Numbered from the stretch's first letter, positions 24,101 through 34,490 are shown. The stretch: DNA of 64,000 bases from Cyanophora paradoxa (GCA_004431415.1 QPMI01000470.1:248001-312000); one strand, 5' to 3'. The notes: generated by a model from the letters alone, not told the origin. Numbers and translations are program-made.

Positions 24101-27100
24101 CACTATCGACATGCTGTTGCGACTTTTACCGTCTACCAGCAGCTGCAGGCGCTCGCCCTGCGGGGTGTCCCCGCAGGCGCGGCTCCGGGCGGGAGTGCAC
24201 CGTCGCCGGCCGGATCGGTTTTCGACTCGCAGGCCCCTCTGCCCTCTCAGCCGGTGCGATGCGCTGCAGACCTCCGCCTCCGGCGCGACAGATCTGAAGC
24301 CCTCGACCTCCGTCCCCGCCCCACAAGGCTCTCGCCTGACCGGCACTCCCTCTTTTTTTGTCTCGCAGAATGACGCGCTTCCTGAACAGCAGCCGCCCCC
24401 TGCTTGGGAGGCCCCACCGTCGACGTTGCTCCCGAACACGGAAAGCTTAGCAGGTGCCGCTTTCGGCGAAATCGATATCGCCAGCGTCGATCAGCGGGCC
24501 GCGGTAGAGCCTGCAGCAGAGCAAGCGCCCCGTGACGCCAGGGCCGAAGGAACAATTAATATTCCGAGTGCCGCGTTCACGGAGATCCAAGTAAGAGGCG
24601 ACGGTATTTGCCTCTTCCGAGCTGTGCGTTTCTCGAATTCTCGATTCTAGCGCTTGTTGGATGCAGTTCCGCCTTCCGTGCAGCGGCTTGAAGGCTGCAG
24701 CCGCTGACCTGCCGCCCGATCCCGTCGCCTTTTGATTGGTCGTGTATCGGTATCCCTCAGATTGCGGAGGGTCTGATAACGCAAGTATACCGTAAGCATT
24801 CGAGACCTACTGACGACGACGTGAATTTCGAACGAGAATCAATCATTCAGGCAATTCGCTCGCGCGTGCAGGAAATCATGGTTTGTCTCTGGTGCTGCAA
24901 TCGTGTGAAAAAGCGAACTGCGATTGACGCTGGATGCATGCGCAGGCTCGTGAAGATTATCGCGCTGGGGCTCTTTTTCCTGGCGGCCGGACTGTGGCAC
25001 AGCACACCCAGGACCTCATCGATCACCCTACAACGTACTGGGGTGCGCTGTCGTCGTTTCAAGTATTGATCCCCTTAAAGACAATGAAGTCTGACGAGCT
25101 GGCGTACACATGCACAGGCGGGGAACCAGAAATGTGGGCCGCCGCGGACCTGTACCAGGTCCCCATCATCGTGTATGTGCGAGACTCCGAAACATCGTTC
25201 CGAGAATGGGCGAGGTGCACGAATACGGTTCTCCTGGACAGAACAATTTAGTGCACTATGCACAGAATTCAAACAATCCCTAAAGCTTTAGATGGTGTTT
25301 GAGCGCACCGATCGCATTTTTCTTTTTGCCCCCTTCGCGCTGGAGTAATCGAAGGTTAGACCTAGCCAGCGCACTCGATCTCGAGCTCACGCATTTGCAT
25401 CTTTCGATCCATATGCTATACTTAGCTAGAGTGCGTCAATACATCGCTGAATGCTCCCCTGACCAGATACGGCACACACTACACAAATCCTCCCATTCAC
25501 GTGCGCGCTTCACAATTTTGCTATCATGTGGAACCATGAAAATTTGCCGACCGTTGGCACTGCAAATCGCACCAGTTGCACTATACGGACAATCAAACCC
25601 ACTACAATCTGCTGGTGCCGCGGGACCCATCGGCATCTGCAAGCTTAAGCGGCGAAGCTGCCGCCACAGCCACTCCTGTGGAGCCAGAAATCCCGGCCCC
25701 CCTCGCCGTCAGTGTCGAGCGCACGATCCCGAGAGCCACGTTCGATACCCTTTTCACGGTTCGCCGTGTGATAGGCGACGGCCGGTGTCTCTTCCGCTCG
25801 GTGCGCTCCATTCTCTCAATGCTGGCGTACGCGTCTGCTGGCTGCAATCGCCGTGCAGCGATCCTACAGCGGGTCCCGTCGCGCGCCTTGTAACCGTTTG
25901 CGCGTTGCTCAGATCACGCAAGGTCTGTTGACGAACCTGGGGGAAACAGGAGACGCTAGCGATGCAGACGTGGAAGACGTACGGGAATCGATCATTCGAA
26001 CAATTATCTCGCGCGCAGACGAGCTGAAAGTTCGTGCACTCTTTTGTTTTTGAGTTTTCGCAATCGTGTGTTTCCGGTTCAGGAACCGCGTTTGACGATT
26101 GGCGCAGGCTAGCCCCTTCTATCCGAGCCTTTTCCCCGGCAACGTGACCGTGGAACAGCACATCCAGAATCTCGTTGCCGACCCAGCTTACTGGGGTGCG
26201 CTTTGCTTCCGTGTTTTCGTCTACTACGGGCCATTATCTCGGGGTCTGAAGAGCTGATCGTGGTCACGACGAGCGCAGGTGGGGAGCCGGAACTGTTCAT
26301 TGCCGCCGACTTGTTCAGGGTCCCCATCTTCGTGTACACGGAAGATCCGGAGCGACTTGTGTACCGCCGCCTCCCTGGGTGCGCGAGAGGCAGTTCTCCT
26401 GGCCGAATAAACTCACTGCCCCACGCTTAGCATACGCTCCCCTCGCACTGAAGCTCACGCGCTCTGCTGCTGATCATTTTCCGACTCAACTGCCGTCATC
26501 AGATATGGCGAGCATTACATGCGCACCGACGGCCCCATGGCCATTCACGTGCGTGCTTTGCAGTTTGCCTTCAAGACAGGTCGGACGCACGCCGGGTGTT
26601 GACTTTGCGAGTCGACGTCGCTCCAGTTGCGGTACAACGGAAGTCACTACGAGCTCCTGGTGCCGCGACAGCCGATTTCGACCACGCCCGTCGAGGCTCC
26701 CGGCGCGGATTCTCTCTCAGCTAGCCTTGACGCGCCGGTGCGTGCGTGGCGCGCGCCGCTGCGCGTTTCTTCGTCTGCGTTGGCCCGCCCGGGCCCGCTC
26801 TCGCATCGTCGCCCGACGCCCCCGCTGCCCTCAGGTCGCACCGGACGGCAATGCTGGCGCGCCACCCGCACAGCCTTCAGAGGTCACGATGGGGCAACGG
26901 CCCTCTGCCGAAGTGCGAGGGGGCGGCGGCCCCGCAGACCGCGATACCGAAATGACGGACTTGGGCAACGACGACGCCGAACCCTCTGGCCCAGTGCGCG
27001 GGGGAGGCTCGCCTCTGACGGCCCCCTTATTCCGCTTGACGCCTTTGCAGTTCTCCTCCGAGGCTGCACATGTGGCCGGCGCGCGTCACGGCGACGCGCA

Positions 27101-30100
27101 AAACTCGGAGCTAGAGAATATCGAGGATTACGACGACGACGGCGAGCCTCTGCCACCACCAGCTGCAGAGCCGTCGGCACGGCCCTCTTCCAGAGTGCAC
27201 GGGGGCGGCGGCCCCGCAGACCGCGATACCGAAATGCCCGACGCCGAGTCGCCGTCGCCGCCGTCGTCACCGCGGCCACCGTCGCCGCCGCCACCGCCGC
27301 TGTCGGCCAAGAAAGCCCGCACGGTGCGAGCCCGAGCCGCCGCCGGCGTGCACGTGCATGCGCACGCGACGGCGCTCTATCTGTTTATTCCTCGCGCACC
27401 CGGATCAAGCTGACGACTCGGTCTGCAGAGCGGCGCTGCCGGCACTTCGTCTGCCGCCCCTCCTGTCCAGCCATCCGACTCCGTTGTTGTGGCAGAACGC
27501 CATTTTCCCAGGTTCGGCCTGTTGACAGTGACGCAAAAAGACATCGACGTGCTCCTGGACGAGGAGGGCAAGCTCAACGACGCTGTGATCGATTACTACG
27601 TGGCGCTCTTGGAATCTGGCCAGCCCGGGCCCGACACAGCAGCGTCATCGACGGCCCCGCTACAGCCCAAGCGCCTCATTTTCGGTTCTCAGTTCTACAC
27701 GAAGTTGACCAAGAAATTGGACGACAAAAGGTCTTGGTCGGATGACTACGGCTTCAACAAGGTCAAGAACTGGCGCTGGGTCAAGTCGCTCGATCCCTTG
27801 GACTACGATGAGCTCATCTTTCTAATCAACCACTACAACGCACACTGGACAACGGCCAACATCTGCCCGCGAGCAAGGCGCTTCGAGCACTACGACGGCA
27901 CCTCGTCAGATTTCCATCCGTATGTGCTGCGCGACCTGCGACGTTTCATGCGCGACCAGTGCAAGGCTCGAGGCCTGCAGGATCCCGACGTGGGCAAGTG
28001 GGCGGTGTGCCAGAATCCCCGCCCCATCCCTCACCAGGACGACGAGTGGAACTGCGGCGTCATCCTGTGCGCGATCTTGGAGCGCATCCTGCTCGGCGAG
28101 AAGATTCTGGATCACCCGACCCACCCGTTTACGGCCACGCAAGAAGAGTGCCTGTGGCTTCGGCGGCGAATCGCAGCGGCGATTCTCTCGAACCAGCCCC
28201 CCTCGTGGCCACCTGCAGACGCGCCCACGGGCGCGTTGATGCCGGCCGAGCCCGCCCCCGCGACACCCCCCTCCCACCCCTCCGAGGTGCGAGAGCGTCC
28301 GCGGGCCGTGGTCCGCGCCCCGCCGTCTGCGCCCGGCGCGCCGCGGCGGGCGGACGTCGCGGGCGTCCGTGGCGCCGGCCTGCTCAAGCGCATCCTTGAT
28401 CTCTCGCCTGACGTCCATTTCCCGCCCCCCACCTCGCTCCTCAGAGCTGCGAGGCGGGCGAGGAGGAGGAGGAGGACGACGACGACGACGGCGTGCCCGA
28501 CGAGGGGGCGCGGGGGCGCGGGGCCTCTGGGAGCGCCGCGGCCGGCACACACGGGGACGGCGTCCCCGCTGGCTCCGTCGAGATCGGCCCGGGGCCGGCG
28601 CTGCCGGCCGAGACGCACGCGCGCGCCAGCCCCTCGGGCCCGGTGCGCGCGCGGGGCAGGGCTTATGCTTGCCTCTGACCGCCTCCCATCTTGGCTTACG
28701 CCTTCTCAGCCCTCTTCCGAGGCTGCGCCTGTGGTTGGCGCTGGCAAGAGGCCGGAGCCGGTCTACGAAGGGGTGCGGATTGGCTCGCAGATCTCGGAGC
28801 TACTGAGCATCGAAGACTGCAACGACGACGGCGAGCCTCTGCCAGCATCCGCCGTTACCGCCTCCGCCCCCGCAACGCCCCCCTGTCATCCCTACAAGGT
28901 AAGAGACCCTTTGATCCGCGGGCCGCGCGCCGGCACCCCGCCGCCCGCGCCGGGGGCACCGTGGCGGGCGGGTGTGGCCGGACGTCCGCGCGCGGGCGCG
29001 CGGCCGGGCCAGCGCGGGCGCGCGGCCGGGCCAGCGCGGGCGCGCGCCCCGATCCCTCGCCTGACAACGGGGTCCTGCACCCCGCCCCCCTCAGAGCGGC
29101 GAGGCGAGCCACGGCAAAGGGGGAGCAGCTCCCGCTCAGCCCGATGCAGCGCCGGCCGTGCCGTACGCGTCGCCCTCGCGATCGGTCCCGACTGCCGCAG
29201 CCGCGGTGGCGGACGCGACGCCCGCCGATGAAGGCGGCGACGAGCGTCCCTCATCGAACCGGCCTCGCACCCGCCTCGTCCCTCCCACCCAGGTGCGAGC
29301 CGTCGCAGTTTCCAGCCCAAGTCAGGATCCCGCGCTGCCTATACTTGGCGCGACGACGCGTGTGCACTCACAGCCCCCTCGTCCAGTCTCACGAGCCCAC
29401 CCCTCAGAGCCGCGACGCGGACGCCGAACAGCTTCCTGCTTCCGAGGCGGACCAGGCGCCCGCTCTCGCGAGCGCTGACACGCCCGCGCCCACCGGCGGC
29501 ACGTCTGCGCCGGCCAGCGATCGCGATGCGTCCCGGGTAGGCCTGACCCAAACCCCTCCCTACGTCCCGCGATCACGCACGCTGACGCCGACAAAAAACG
29601 AAGGGGGATGCGGACGGCTGCGGAAATCACGCCGGCACCAGCAGCGCCGACGCTGCGGGCGTCGTGCAGGGGAGGACGGCGGGCGGCACGCCGGGCTGCG
29701 GTGGCGTACCAGGCGGCTCGGCAGAGTCCCCGCAACGTCCGGCGACAGCTGCTGGCCGTGGTCTGGATGACGGCAGTCCAGCTCCGATTCCGGCTCCGCT
29801 TGCGCCTCCTCTGCGCCCACCGGCTCCACCTCCCACTCAGCCATTGTCGATCGTCGACTACATACAGACGTTGGTAGATTATCTGGCTGGCGCGGCTGAG
29901 TGCCTCCGAAGCGAGGACGCTACGTATACTGCTCCGCCCGATCTTTGTTACTGGCCGTCGTCGCTCTTTCGCATCCGTGGTAGTCAGAGCCGTTCCATCG
30001 TGGGCCCCTGGATCCTCGTGGACTACGCCCGACTGCAGAAGCATGCAGGAGTCGGGTGCTTGCGCCTTTCGAGTCACAAAGTGCTCTCAACGCTGCGGTG

Positions 30101-30384
30101 CGTGCAGATCCAGAGCACCGAGGAGCTTCATTTTGTTGTAATCGACTTACTTTTGGTGCAGGGAATGGTACAGGAACCGGGCTGGATCGATAGATGTCTC
30201 ACATGCGGCCGAGGACTTGATCGTGCCGTGCATCGGCATGCGCACTCCTGGCGATGACGAGCCATACGCTCAGCAGTACAAGGAGTGCACACACGGGGTG
30301 CAAATGTTTGATGCCTTTTGGGTCCACGTACAAGCTGCAGAAGTGCTAGCTCAACCCCCCCGGGCCGCGAGATCTAGCAACTAG
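9185..30384 (+). CDS. Giant LRR-ATPase-OTU-OTU-Ulp1 gene (over 45 exons)
   Basis: Following GT-AG joins by hand, one reading frame continues from the ATG at 9185 to the TAG at 30382-30384 through more than 45 exons. I estimate nearly 5,000 residues. Order: unknown N-terminal domain (9740-10480), leucine-rich repeats (10756-13010), long helical and low-complexity parts (13160-16800), Cys-containing region (16865-19190), P-loop ATPase (19331-20936), a Pro/Ala-rich linker with an internal duplication (21465-24290), two OTU cysteine protease domains, a Ulp1-type protease (27470-28290), and disordered linkers ending in a short globular domain. Likely intracellular, acting on ubiquitin- or SUMO-like conjugates (inference from families). 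One weak point is a donor near 17710 without which the frame stops at 17763. Two or more adjacent genes are possible, but I found no forced break. Confidence 0.65.
9738..10484 (+). other. N-terminal domain of the giant gene, unknown fold
   Basis: Second exon of the giant gene. It encodes a mostly helical segment (RHDQVIERIIDQFAQEVVYL, then LFRSLVLRIFTVTIIVTRSN and DTLFHAVYTSVEALPKSP) of about 240 residues with normal globular composition. The exon is entered from the first exon by a 361-base intron that completes a Trp codon, and leaves by a GTAAGC donor. I do not recognise the fold; a scaffold or sensor role would be speculation. Confidence 0.5.
10756..13010 (+). other. Leucine-rich repeat array encoded by modular exons
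   Basis: Ten successive exons encode about fifteen 23-residue leucine-rich repeats of the type SIPSEIGKLSNLQLLNLSEN, SLPPEIGRLVKLRILDLSSN and SVPPLVGHLKNLRRLVLSRN. The spacing L..L..L.L..N.L..LP..I matches plant-like and bacterial cytoplasmic LRRs. Nearly every exon begins just before (E/D)S(I/V/F)P and ends after N.(L/I/F)G, with a phase-1 intron between, so exons can be duplicated or skipped without breaking frame. LRRs form curved solenoids used for protein binding; here they probably give substrate or partner specificity to the downstream ATPase and proteases (inference). Confidence 0.85.
13580..16860 (+). other. Helical and low-complexity linker region of the giant gene
   Basis: Exons between the LRR array and the Cys-containing region. 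One at 13580-14236 begins Ala/Pro/Ser-rich and turns globular (TVEIGRELLIRFKQALLDDP; VDPTITQLVHLRFCTPTG). Later exons are strongly helical (LVELRAEILLRRTAASMG; TADYEGQLKDFRRQINKINK; MKSLEKKIGKIQDKISKAQQ), the last two likely coiled coil. The exon at 16541-16790 is acidic and disordered. Introns here have GTGCGY, GTTTGT or GTGAGC donors. No enzyme motif is visible. Confidence 0.5.
16865..19190 (+). other. Cys-containing region preceding the ATPase
   Basis: Six exons. The first has several cysteines (CTFLASDRCLALCHYDV; DRETCVNCTILTQNQ), and another has FLCKWPESKHCSW followed by NPKTWFFPG. The frame crosses a GTGAAA donor at about 17710 to GDKDSSVTPVNKLVRCP; without this join translation would stop at 17763. 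Further exons (DWIAVLNKPNPDVISLYRSF; VPAANPAFDIHEGVERALAV; RFVLPQTWAELEKMARGKGV) look like an alpha-helical domain that could regulate or feed the ATPase. Metal binding is possible but the cysteine spacing matches no family I can name. Confidence 0.45.
19331..20936 (+). other. P-loop ATPase domain (SF3 helicase- or AAA+-like)
   Basis: Walker A (FSGPGGCGKTELALQMARRL) is split by an intron between GPG and GCGKT (exon end 19452, next start 19534). Walker B is GFILFEEANGLF, completed across the junction 19933/20009. A sensor-1 or motif-C-like segment reads RGLLIIMTTNYPWLMD in the exon starting 20143. The short spacing and the TTN motif fit superfamily 3 helicases or a compact AAA+ ATPase; I cannot separate them by eye. 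A following exon (IRVAINIFDRDAQRRLRFGR, then LDWKAFVESVEGFQGS) is helical. Walker A lysine, Walker B acidic residues and motif-C Asn are all present, so it is probably active. It may use ATP to remodel or unfold substrates for the downstream proteases (inference). Confidence 0.75.
21465..24290 (+). other. Proline-rich linker with internal duplication, plus helical segment
   Basis: Mostly disordered Pro/Ala/Ser-rich coding sequence. A module of about 55 residues containing GPPAPSRPGGGP and SSVRPGAGLVPAATPA occurs twice, at about 21730-21910 and 22880-23060, with near-identical DNA. The exon from 22112 to about 24265 then becomes globular: IVRWAQLSYDQRQEAFVKMA, then RQEIEKMHREALQALRRA-like helices near 23310-23480, and FEDEVLKFIESDVWMTLKRW near 23780. 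No family recognised. Confidence 0.5.
24370..25640 (+). other. OTU-type cysteine protease domain 1
   Basis: OTU deubiquitinases use a DG.C catalytic box and a distal His. Here the Cys box is VRGDGICLFRA (Cys codon 24609-24611; the usual Asn is Ile), followed after introns by a helical stretch (SIIQAIRSRVQEIM), then HTQDLIDHPTTYWG joined to GGEPEMWAAADLYQVPIIVY, a good match to the OTU WGG-E motif, and finally LHYTDNQTHYNLLVPRD with the catalytic His at 25600-25602. The exon structure parallels domain 2 immediately downstream, and both domains keep Cys and His, so this looks catalytically competent. Expected role: removing ubiquitin or a related modifier. Exact exon ends between 25250 and 25570 are uncertain. 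Confidence 0.78.
25641..26720 (+). other. OTU-type cysteine protease domain 2 (tandem copy)
   Basis: Second OTU domain, directly following the first without a stop. Cys box RRVIGDGRCLFRS (Cys codon 25786-25788), helix ESIIRTIISRADELK, HIQNLVADPAYWG spliced to GGEPELFIAADLFRVPIFVY, then YGEHYMRTDGPMAIH and LRYNGSHYELLVPRQ with the His at 26645-26647. Intron positions after LFR(A/S), before the ITQGL-like helix, and inside the WGG codon match domain 1, so the pair arose by tandem duplication that included introns. The copies are now clearly diverged, which suggests different substrates or partial specialisation (inference). Confidence 0.8.
27470..28290 (+). other. Ulp1/SENP-type (C48) cysteine protease domain
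   Basis: One uninterrupted exon encodes a complete Ulp1-like fold. After PRFGLLTVTQKDIDVLLDEE and LNDAVIDYYVALL (the usual LND..I..Y entry) comes the catalytic His in HYNAHWTTANI (27843-27845), Asp in HYDGTSSDF (27894-27896), the oxyanion Gln and Cys in PHQDDEWNCGVILC (Gln 28035-28037, Cys 28053-28055). All four residues expected in the family are present, so it should be active as a SUMO- or ubiquitin-like protein protease. It is flanked by acidic, Pro-rich disordered exons with the repeated segment GGGGPADRDTEM upstream. Confidence 0.88.
28440..30384 (+). other. C-terminal exons of the giant gene
   Basis: Phase-0 exons after the protease: acidic SCEAGEEEEDDDDDGVPDEG; then PSSEAAPVVGAGKRPEP with IEDCNDDGEPLP, which echoes IEDYDDDGEPLP near 27120; two more disordered exons; and a final globular part (SIVDYIQTLVDYLAGAAECL; WPSSLFRIRGSQSRSIVGPW). 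The last intron leaves TLR and enters EWYRNRAGSIDVSHAAEDLI, running to a TAG at 30382-30384. No catalytic motif is visible. Confidence 0.6.
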
Positions 30385-31013
30385 CTGGTCGACGTCGAAC
30401 ATGTAGTGACCTCTGTCACTCAGTCACAGTGAGTGTAGCGCTTCCTAACTTTGAAAAGCCTCTTTAGAGTTCAACGATTGTTGTATGTACCGCAATGTCG
30501 ACGCGTTCGTCTATAATTTGGAAATATCGACGATCATACTTGTTCATTGATATCGTATCGATTTACACGGTCTCTCGCCAGTCACTGAGTCTTTCCGAAG
30601 CTCCTGCAACCTGCAGCTTGCAATTGTTGCGCACTCAAGATTGCGCATGCCATATGCATGTGCACGAGTCTTTCGCTGCCATTGCATTTGCAATTGCTAG
30701 CTATATATAGCTCTATAGCTATATATAGGTCTCAGAGGAGAGAGATATATACATACATCATGGGCGCGTGCACAGGCAGAAAACTGACTCGGTGATTGCA
30801 GCAAGTCTCAGCTGCGCATGCAACGCGATCGAGATCCGAGACTATAGTATATTGAAAGAAGAAACAAAGATACAAATCAATTATTAGTATATAAGATATA
30901 TATCCTATAGAGAGACAAAGAAAGATATATATACGAGGAACTGACTCGGAAGAAAGATCACGAGCTGCCTCGAGCTCACTTGGCCGCGCAAAAGCCATGG
31001 ATCATGAGCTACC
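30385..31013. other. AT-rich intergenic region between convergent genes
   Basis: About 630 bases between the 3' ends of the giant gene (plus strand) and the next gene (minus strand). It contains many short tatata and gctatata runs and no open frame of interest. It should carry both polyadenylation regions. Confidence 0.5.
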
Positions 31014-34000
31014 TCACTCGAAAGAAAGATTAGACCGCTGCTGCAGGTCTTTGAACTGCTTTTGATCGGCCCTGGCTACAACATCCAAAAAGAACAAGAG
31101 CTGCGAGGCGGAAAAGGTGCCCGTAGCGCGCAGAAAGGCGGGGTACTCGCGGACGAGATCCGCGATGCGGATGAGAGACCTGAAGGTCCGCTGGTCGATA
31201 CGGAAGTGGCCGCTCTGCAGAGTCTCCCCGAATTCTGACGTGAGCGCCTTCTCCACCTTCGGCCAGTGTGCCGTCCAGCTCCCCGAGCCGCGGAGGCCCT
31301 TGAGCCGGCTGAAGGTTCTCCCTCCCCGAGTGTTGATGAAGCGGTTGAACATGGCCGCAGCGAGGAGGAAGAGGTCGCGGGCGCGCGCGCCTTCGGCGCA
31401 AGCGAGGTGCTGGCGCACTTTCTTCAGGACCGCCCCATTGACATCCGCCCCGACGAGATCGACCTGCTCGCCGCCTTCTTGTAGCCGGTCCTCGAGCTGG
31501 TCGAGGATCTGTGCCACGGCTTCCGGGCAGCTCGACTTGATGCGCTCCGGACCCTCCGCCTGCTTCCCTTTGCACTTCTTGGAGCCCGTCTTGCTGATGA
31601 GGTTGGGGTACGCCTTTGTTAAGAAGCTCACGATCCGGTCGCCGGTCAGCTCCGCTGCCAGAGTCCGCGGCTTTCGTGCTTTGCGCGGCGCCGATTGCTG
31701 TGTGTGGCAAACAAAAGTTAGCACATGTACAGCGGAGAGTGTGGTGCCCACGATAACCCAAGAGTAGGCGCTTCTATGATTCTCATAAGGGTACGTATAT
31801 TCATTCTATGACTGGAGGAGAGTAAAAAAGTAGGAAAGGGAGATGGATTTCGAGATCTAGAAGTCATCTTGGCGAACTGGGGGTAGGGATGCACGCGGAT
31901 GGGGGGGGGGAGAAGGGGAGGGGGGGGGAGAAGCGAACGTAAGTACCTCGTCTTCGAAACCGATGGTTTGTGCGATCGCATCAACGCCATCATCCCCGTC
32001 GTCCTTGCCCTTCTCCTCCTCGTCCTCCTCGTCCTTGCCCTCCTCGTCTTCCCCCTCGCCCTCGCCCTCCTCCTCCTTCTCGCCCTCACCCTCGCCCTCA
32101 CCCTCGCCCTCGTCCCCCTCGCCCTCACCCTCTTCCTCATCTTCCTCCTCGTCCTCAGCCTTGCCAGTATCTGCATCGCGGGGGGGCGGGGGGGGTCAGG
32201 AGGGGCGGGGGGGGGAGTGGGGGCAGGGGGGCGGCAGGGGGGATGGGGATGGGGGCAGGAGGGGGGGGGGGGGGGGGGAGGGGGCAGGGGGAGGAGGAGG
32301 GGAGGAGGGGAGGAGGGGTGGAAGGGGATGGGGGAGGGGAGGATGGGGGGAGGGGCAAGGGAGGGGGGAGGGAAGGAGGGAGAAGAAAGGAAGGAGGGAG
32401 GGTGTTGGAAGGGGGCGGCAGGGGGGATGGGATGGGGGCAGGAGGGGGGGGGGGCAGGGGGGGGGAGGAGGAGGGAGGAGGGGAGGGGGTGGAAGGGATG
32501 GGGGAGGGGAGGATGGGGGGAGGGGCAAGGGAGGGGGAGGAAGGAGGGAGAAGAAAGGAAGGAGGGAGGGTGTTGGAAGGGGGGGGGGGGGGGGGGGGGG
32601 GCTGCACCGCCACTTTTCTTTGGGGTCTGCGCATTTGCATCCTTGCGCTTTCTTGACTTTGACCTGCGCTTCCTCTTTGCGCCGGCTGCTGCTGGGGTCG
32701 AATTCGATGGGGGCGGATTCCCCGGTGGGGCTGCGGGGCTAGCGCTGTCCTTCTTGCTTGAAGAACGTAGCTTGCGTTTGCCATCCTCCTGCGCGGCCGC
32801 GGCTCCTGCGCCCCCCGAATGCATCAGGGGTATGCCTTGCGGACTATAGGGTAATGCCATGCGGACTATAGGTAGGCAATTTTCCGAGCCTCAGGGCGCA
32901 CCGGGGGGGGATGATGTCGGATTCCCCGGTGGGGCTGCGGAGCTGTCCTTCTTGCTTGAAGAACGTAGCTTGCGTTTGTCATCCTCCTGCGCGGCCGCGG
33001 CTCCTGCGCCCCCCGAATGCATCAGAAGCGAGCAGGCGAGAAATTTATTTGCCAAGACGATCTCTAGATAAGAAATTAAAAACGTGGAGCGAAAACGCGG
33101 ACGGCCGGGTTTCATAAATAATCAATATATGAGGGGATACCATGTGGAACTGTGGGATGGGGGGTTGGGGGGGAAGAGGGGGGGGGGGGGGGGGGGGACT
33201 GGATGGGCGAGAGCGCACCTGGGAGGGGCTCAGCGGGCTTCTGCGGCGCGGGCTCGAGGTTTGGGTCCCGCTTGGGGCAGAACAGCTGCGAGATCCCCTC
33301 CTTGAGCTTCTCATCCGGCTTCATCGGATCCCACGAGTCCGGGCCCGGCGCCGGGTCGGGAGACAGCTTGATGAGGCGGGCCAGCCAGGTGCAGACGTCT
33401 AGAGTGCCGCAAAAGTTGTACTCGCGAACGTCGTGGCGCTGCTCGCATAGCTTGCACTCGAATGAGGCTGCGTCAAGGGTCATTGCCGGCGGATGCGATG
33501 AGCGGGGCTCTAGTCTAGAAGCAGCCGCTCTAGGGGGTGGCTCAGGGGATGCCTCCGAGGGACTGCACGGGGAGGCGGCGCGGGCGGGTGTCGTACCGGT
33601 TGGAGGGACGGGGCGTGCGGCGAACGCGGAGATCTCGTCGCCGCTGGCGCGCGCATCGCCAGTCTCGAGCCTCCGGCGCTTGTCGGACTTGCCTCCTGCA
33701 AGCGATATGGGTGCAAAAGTCAGACGGGCTTAACTGGAGTGAAGAAAGAAGCGGCTTTCGATGGGGCGGTGGGGGACCCTCGGCGCTAACGTTAAGGCTG
33801 CAGGGCGGCTTTGCAGATGTGTGCATGCTCCCGGCGAAGCGTGTGCCTAGGCCTCCGAGGCGCGCGAGCCCCAGCGGCGCTCGCACCTCGCGATAGTTCA
33901 GGCCTCGCGGGCGGGGCCGCGGCCGCGGCAGATCCCGCCTGTACCAGGGCCGCGAACACGCGGGCTCGGATGCAGCGCTCGCAGCGAAGCCCTGCGCCCT

Positions 34001-34490
34001 CGGCGAGTGCGTCGCGGAGAATCTCGATGAAGGCCCCGTCCTGCTCAAATTCCTCGGCGCTGCCGGCGCCGTCGTCCTCCAGCTTCTCGCCGGCGCCGGC
34101 CACGGCGCCGCCGGCCGCGGCGCCGGCGCCATCTTGGCTATTGCTGGAACCTGCAGCTGGCGCTGCAGCTCGTCGGCGTTTCGCGTATCTTTCGACGGCT
34201 GCTATCACCGATTCGTCCAGCAGAAAGCTGGAAAGGGTGTATGACTCGCGGTCGGGGAGCGCCTGGATTTTCGCCTCTACGCAGGGCGCTACAGCGAGGC
34301 TGCTGCAGAGAAGGAGGCCGCAATCTTCGGAGCAGCACACTGCGCGCCAGCCGAGAATGGAGAATGACGTGCCGAGCTCGAAGGCCTTCTTGCAGACATC
34401 GGTGGGGGCACAGTTCAAGCTTCCGCACAGCTGCTCGAAATGCGCATCCCGCTGCTCCTGTACTTCCGTCGTGGCCAGCCTGTTCCCCAT
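31014..34490 (-). CDS. Unknown six-exon protein with a duplicated exon
   Basis: Six exons join perfectly in frame on the minus strand: 34490-33887, 33695-33219, 33003-32902, 32805-32608, 32170-31947 and 31697-31014, giving 762 residues. Start chosen at MGNRLATTEVQEQRDAHF because upstream in-frame sequence lacks an ATG. Exon 1 is Cys-rich (GWRAVCCSEDCGLLLC; GLRCERCIRARVF). Exon 2 has FECKLCEQRHDVREYNFCGT, a possible zinc site. Exons 3 and 4 are copies of one another (AAAAQED.KRKLRSSSKKDS). Exon 5 is almost pure Glu/Gly/Asp (GEGEGDEGEGEGEGEG). The last exon is globular (RDLFLLAAAMFNRFINTRGG; FRIDQRTFRSLIRIADLVRE). I do not recognise the family; charge pattern suggests a nuclear or chromatin protein (inference). 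Start lies 55 bases inside a perfect palindrome. Confidence 0.75.
32171..32607. repeat. G-rich/C-rich simple-repeat intron
   Basis: The intron between exons 4 and 5 of the gene on the minus strand is almost entirely G with some A on the plus strand (C/T in the transcript), including runs of 18 and 23 G. A block containing gaaaggaaggagggagggtg occurs twice, near 32385 and 32550, so part of it is a minisatellite. The other strand would be one long polypyrimidine tract before the CAG acceptor at 32171. Confidence 0.75.

Noticed and set aside
31718-32860. Poly-Pro protein on the minus strand and Gly-rich ones on the plus strand
   Set aside because: They read through the C-rich intron. Splicing it out gives a natural six-exon protein in full frame.
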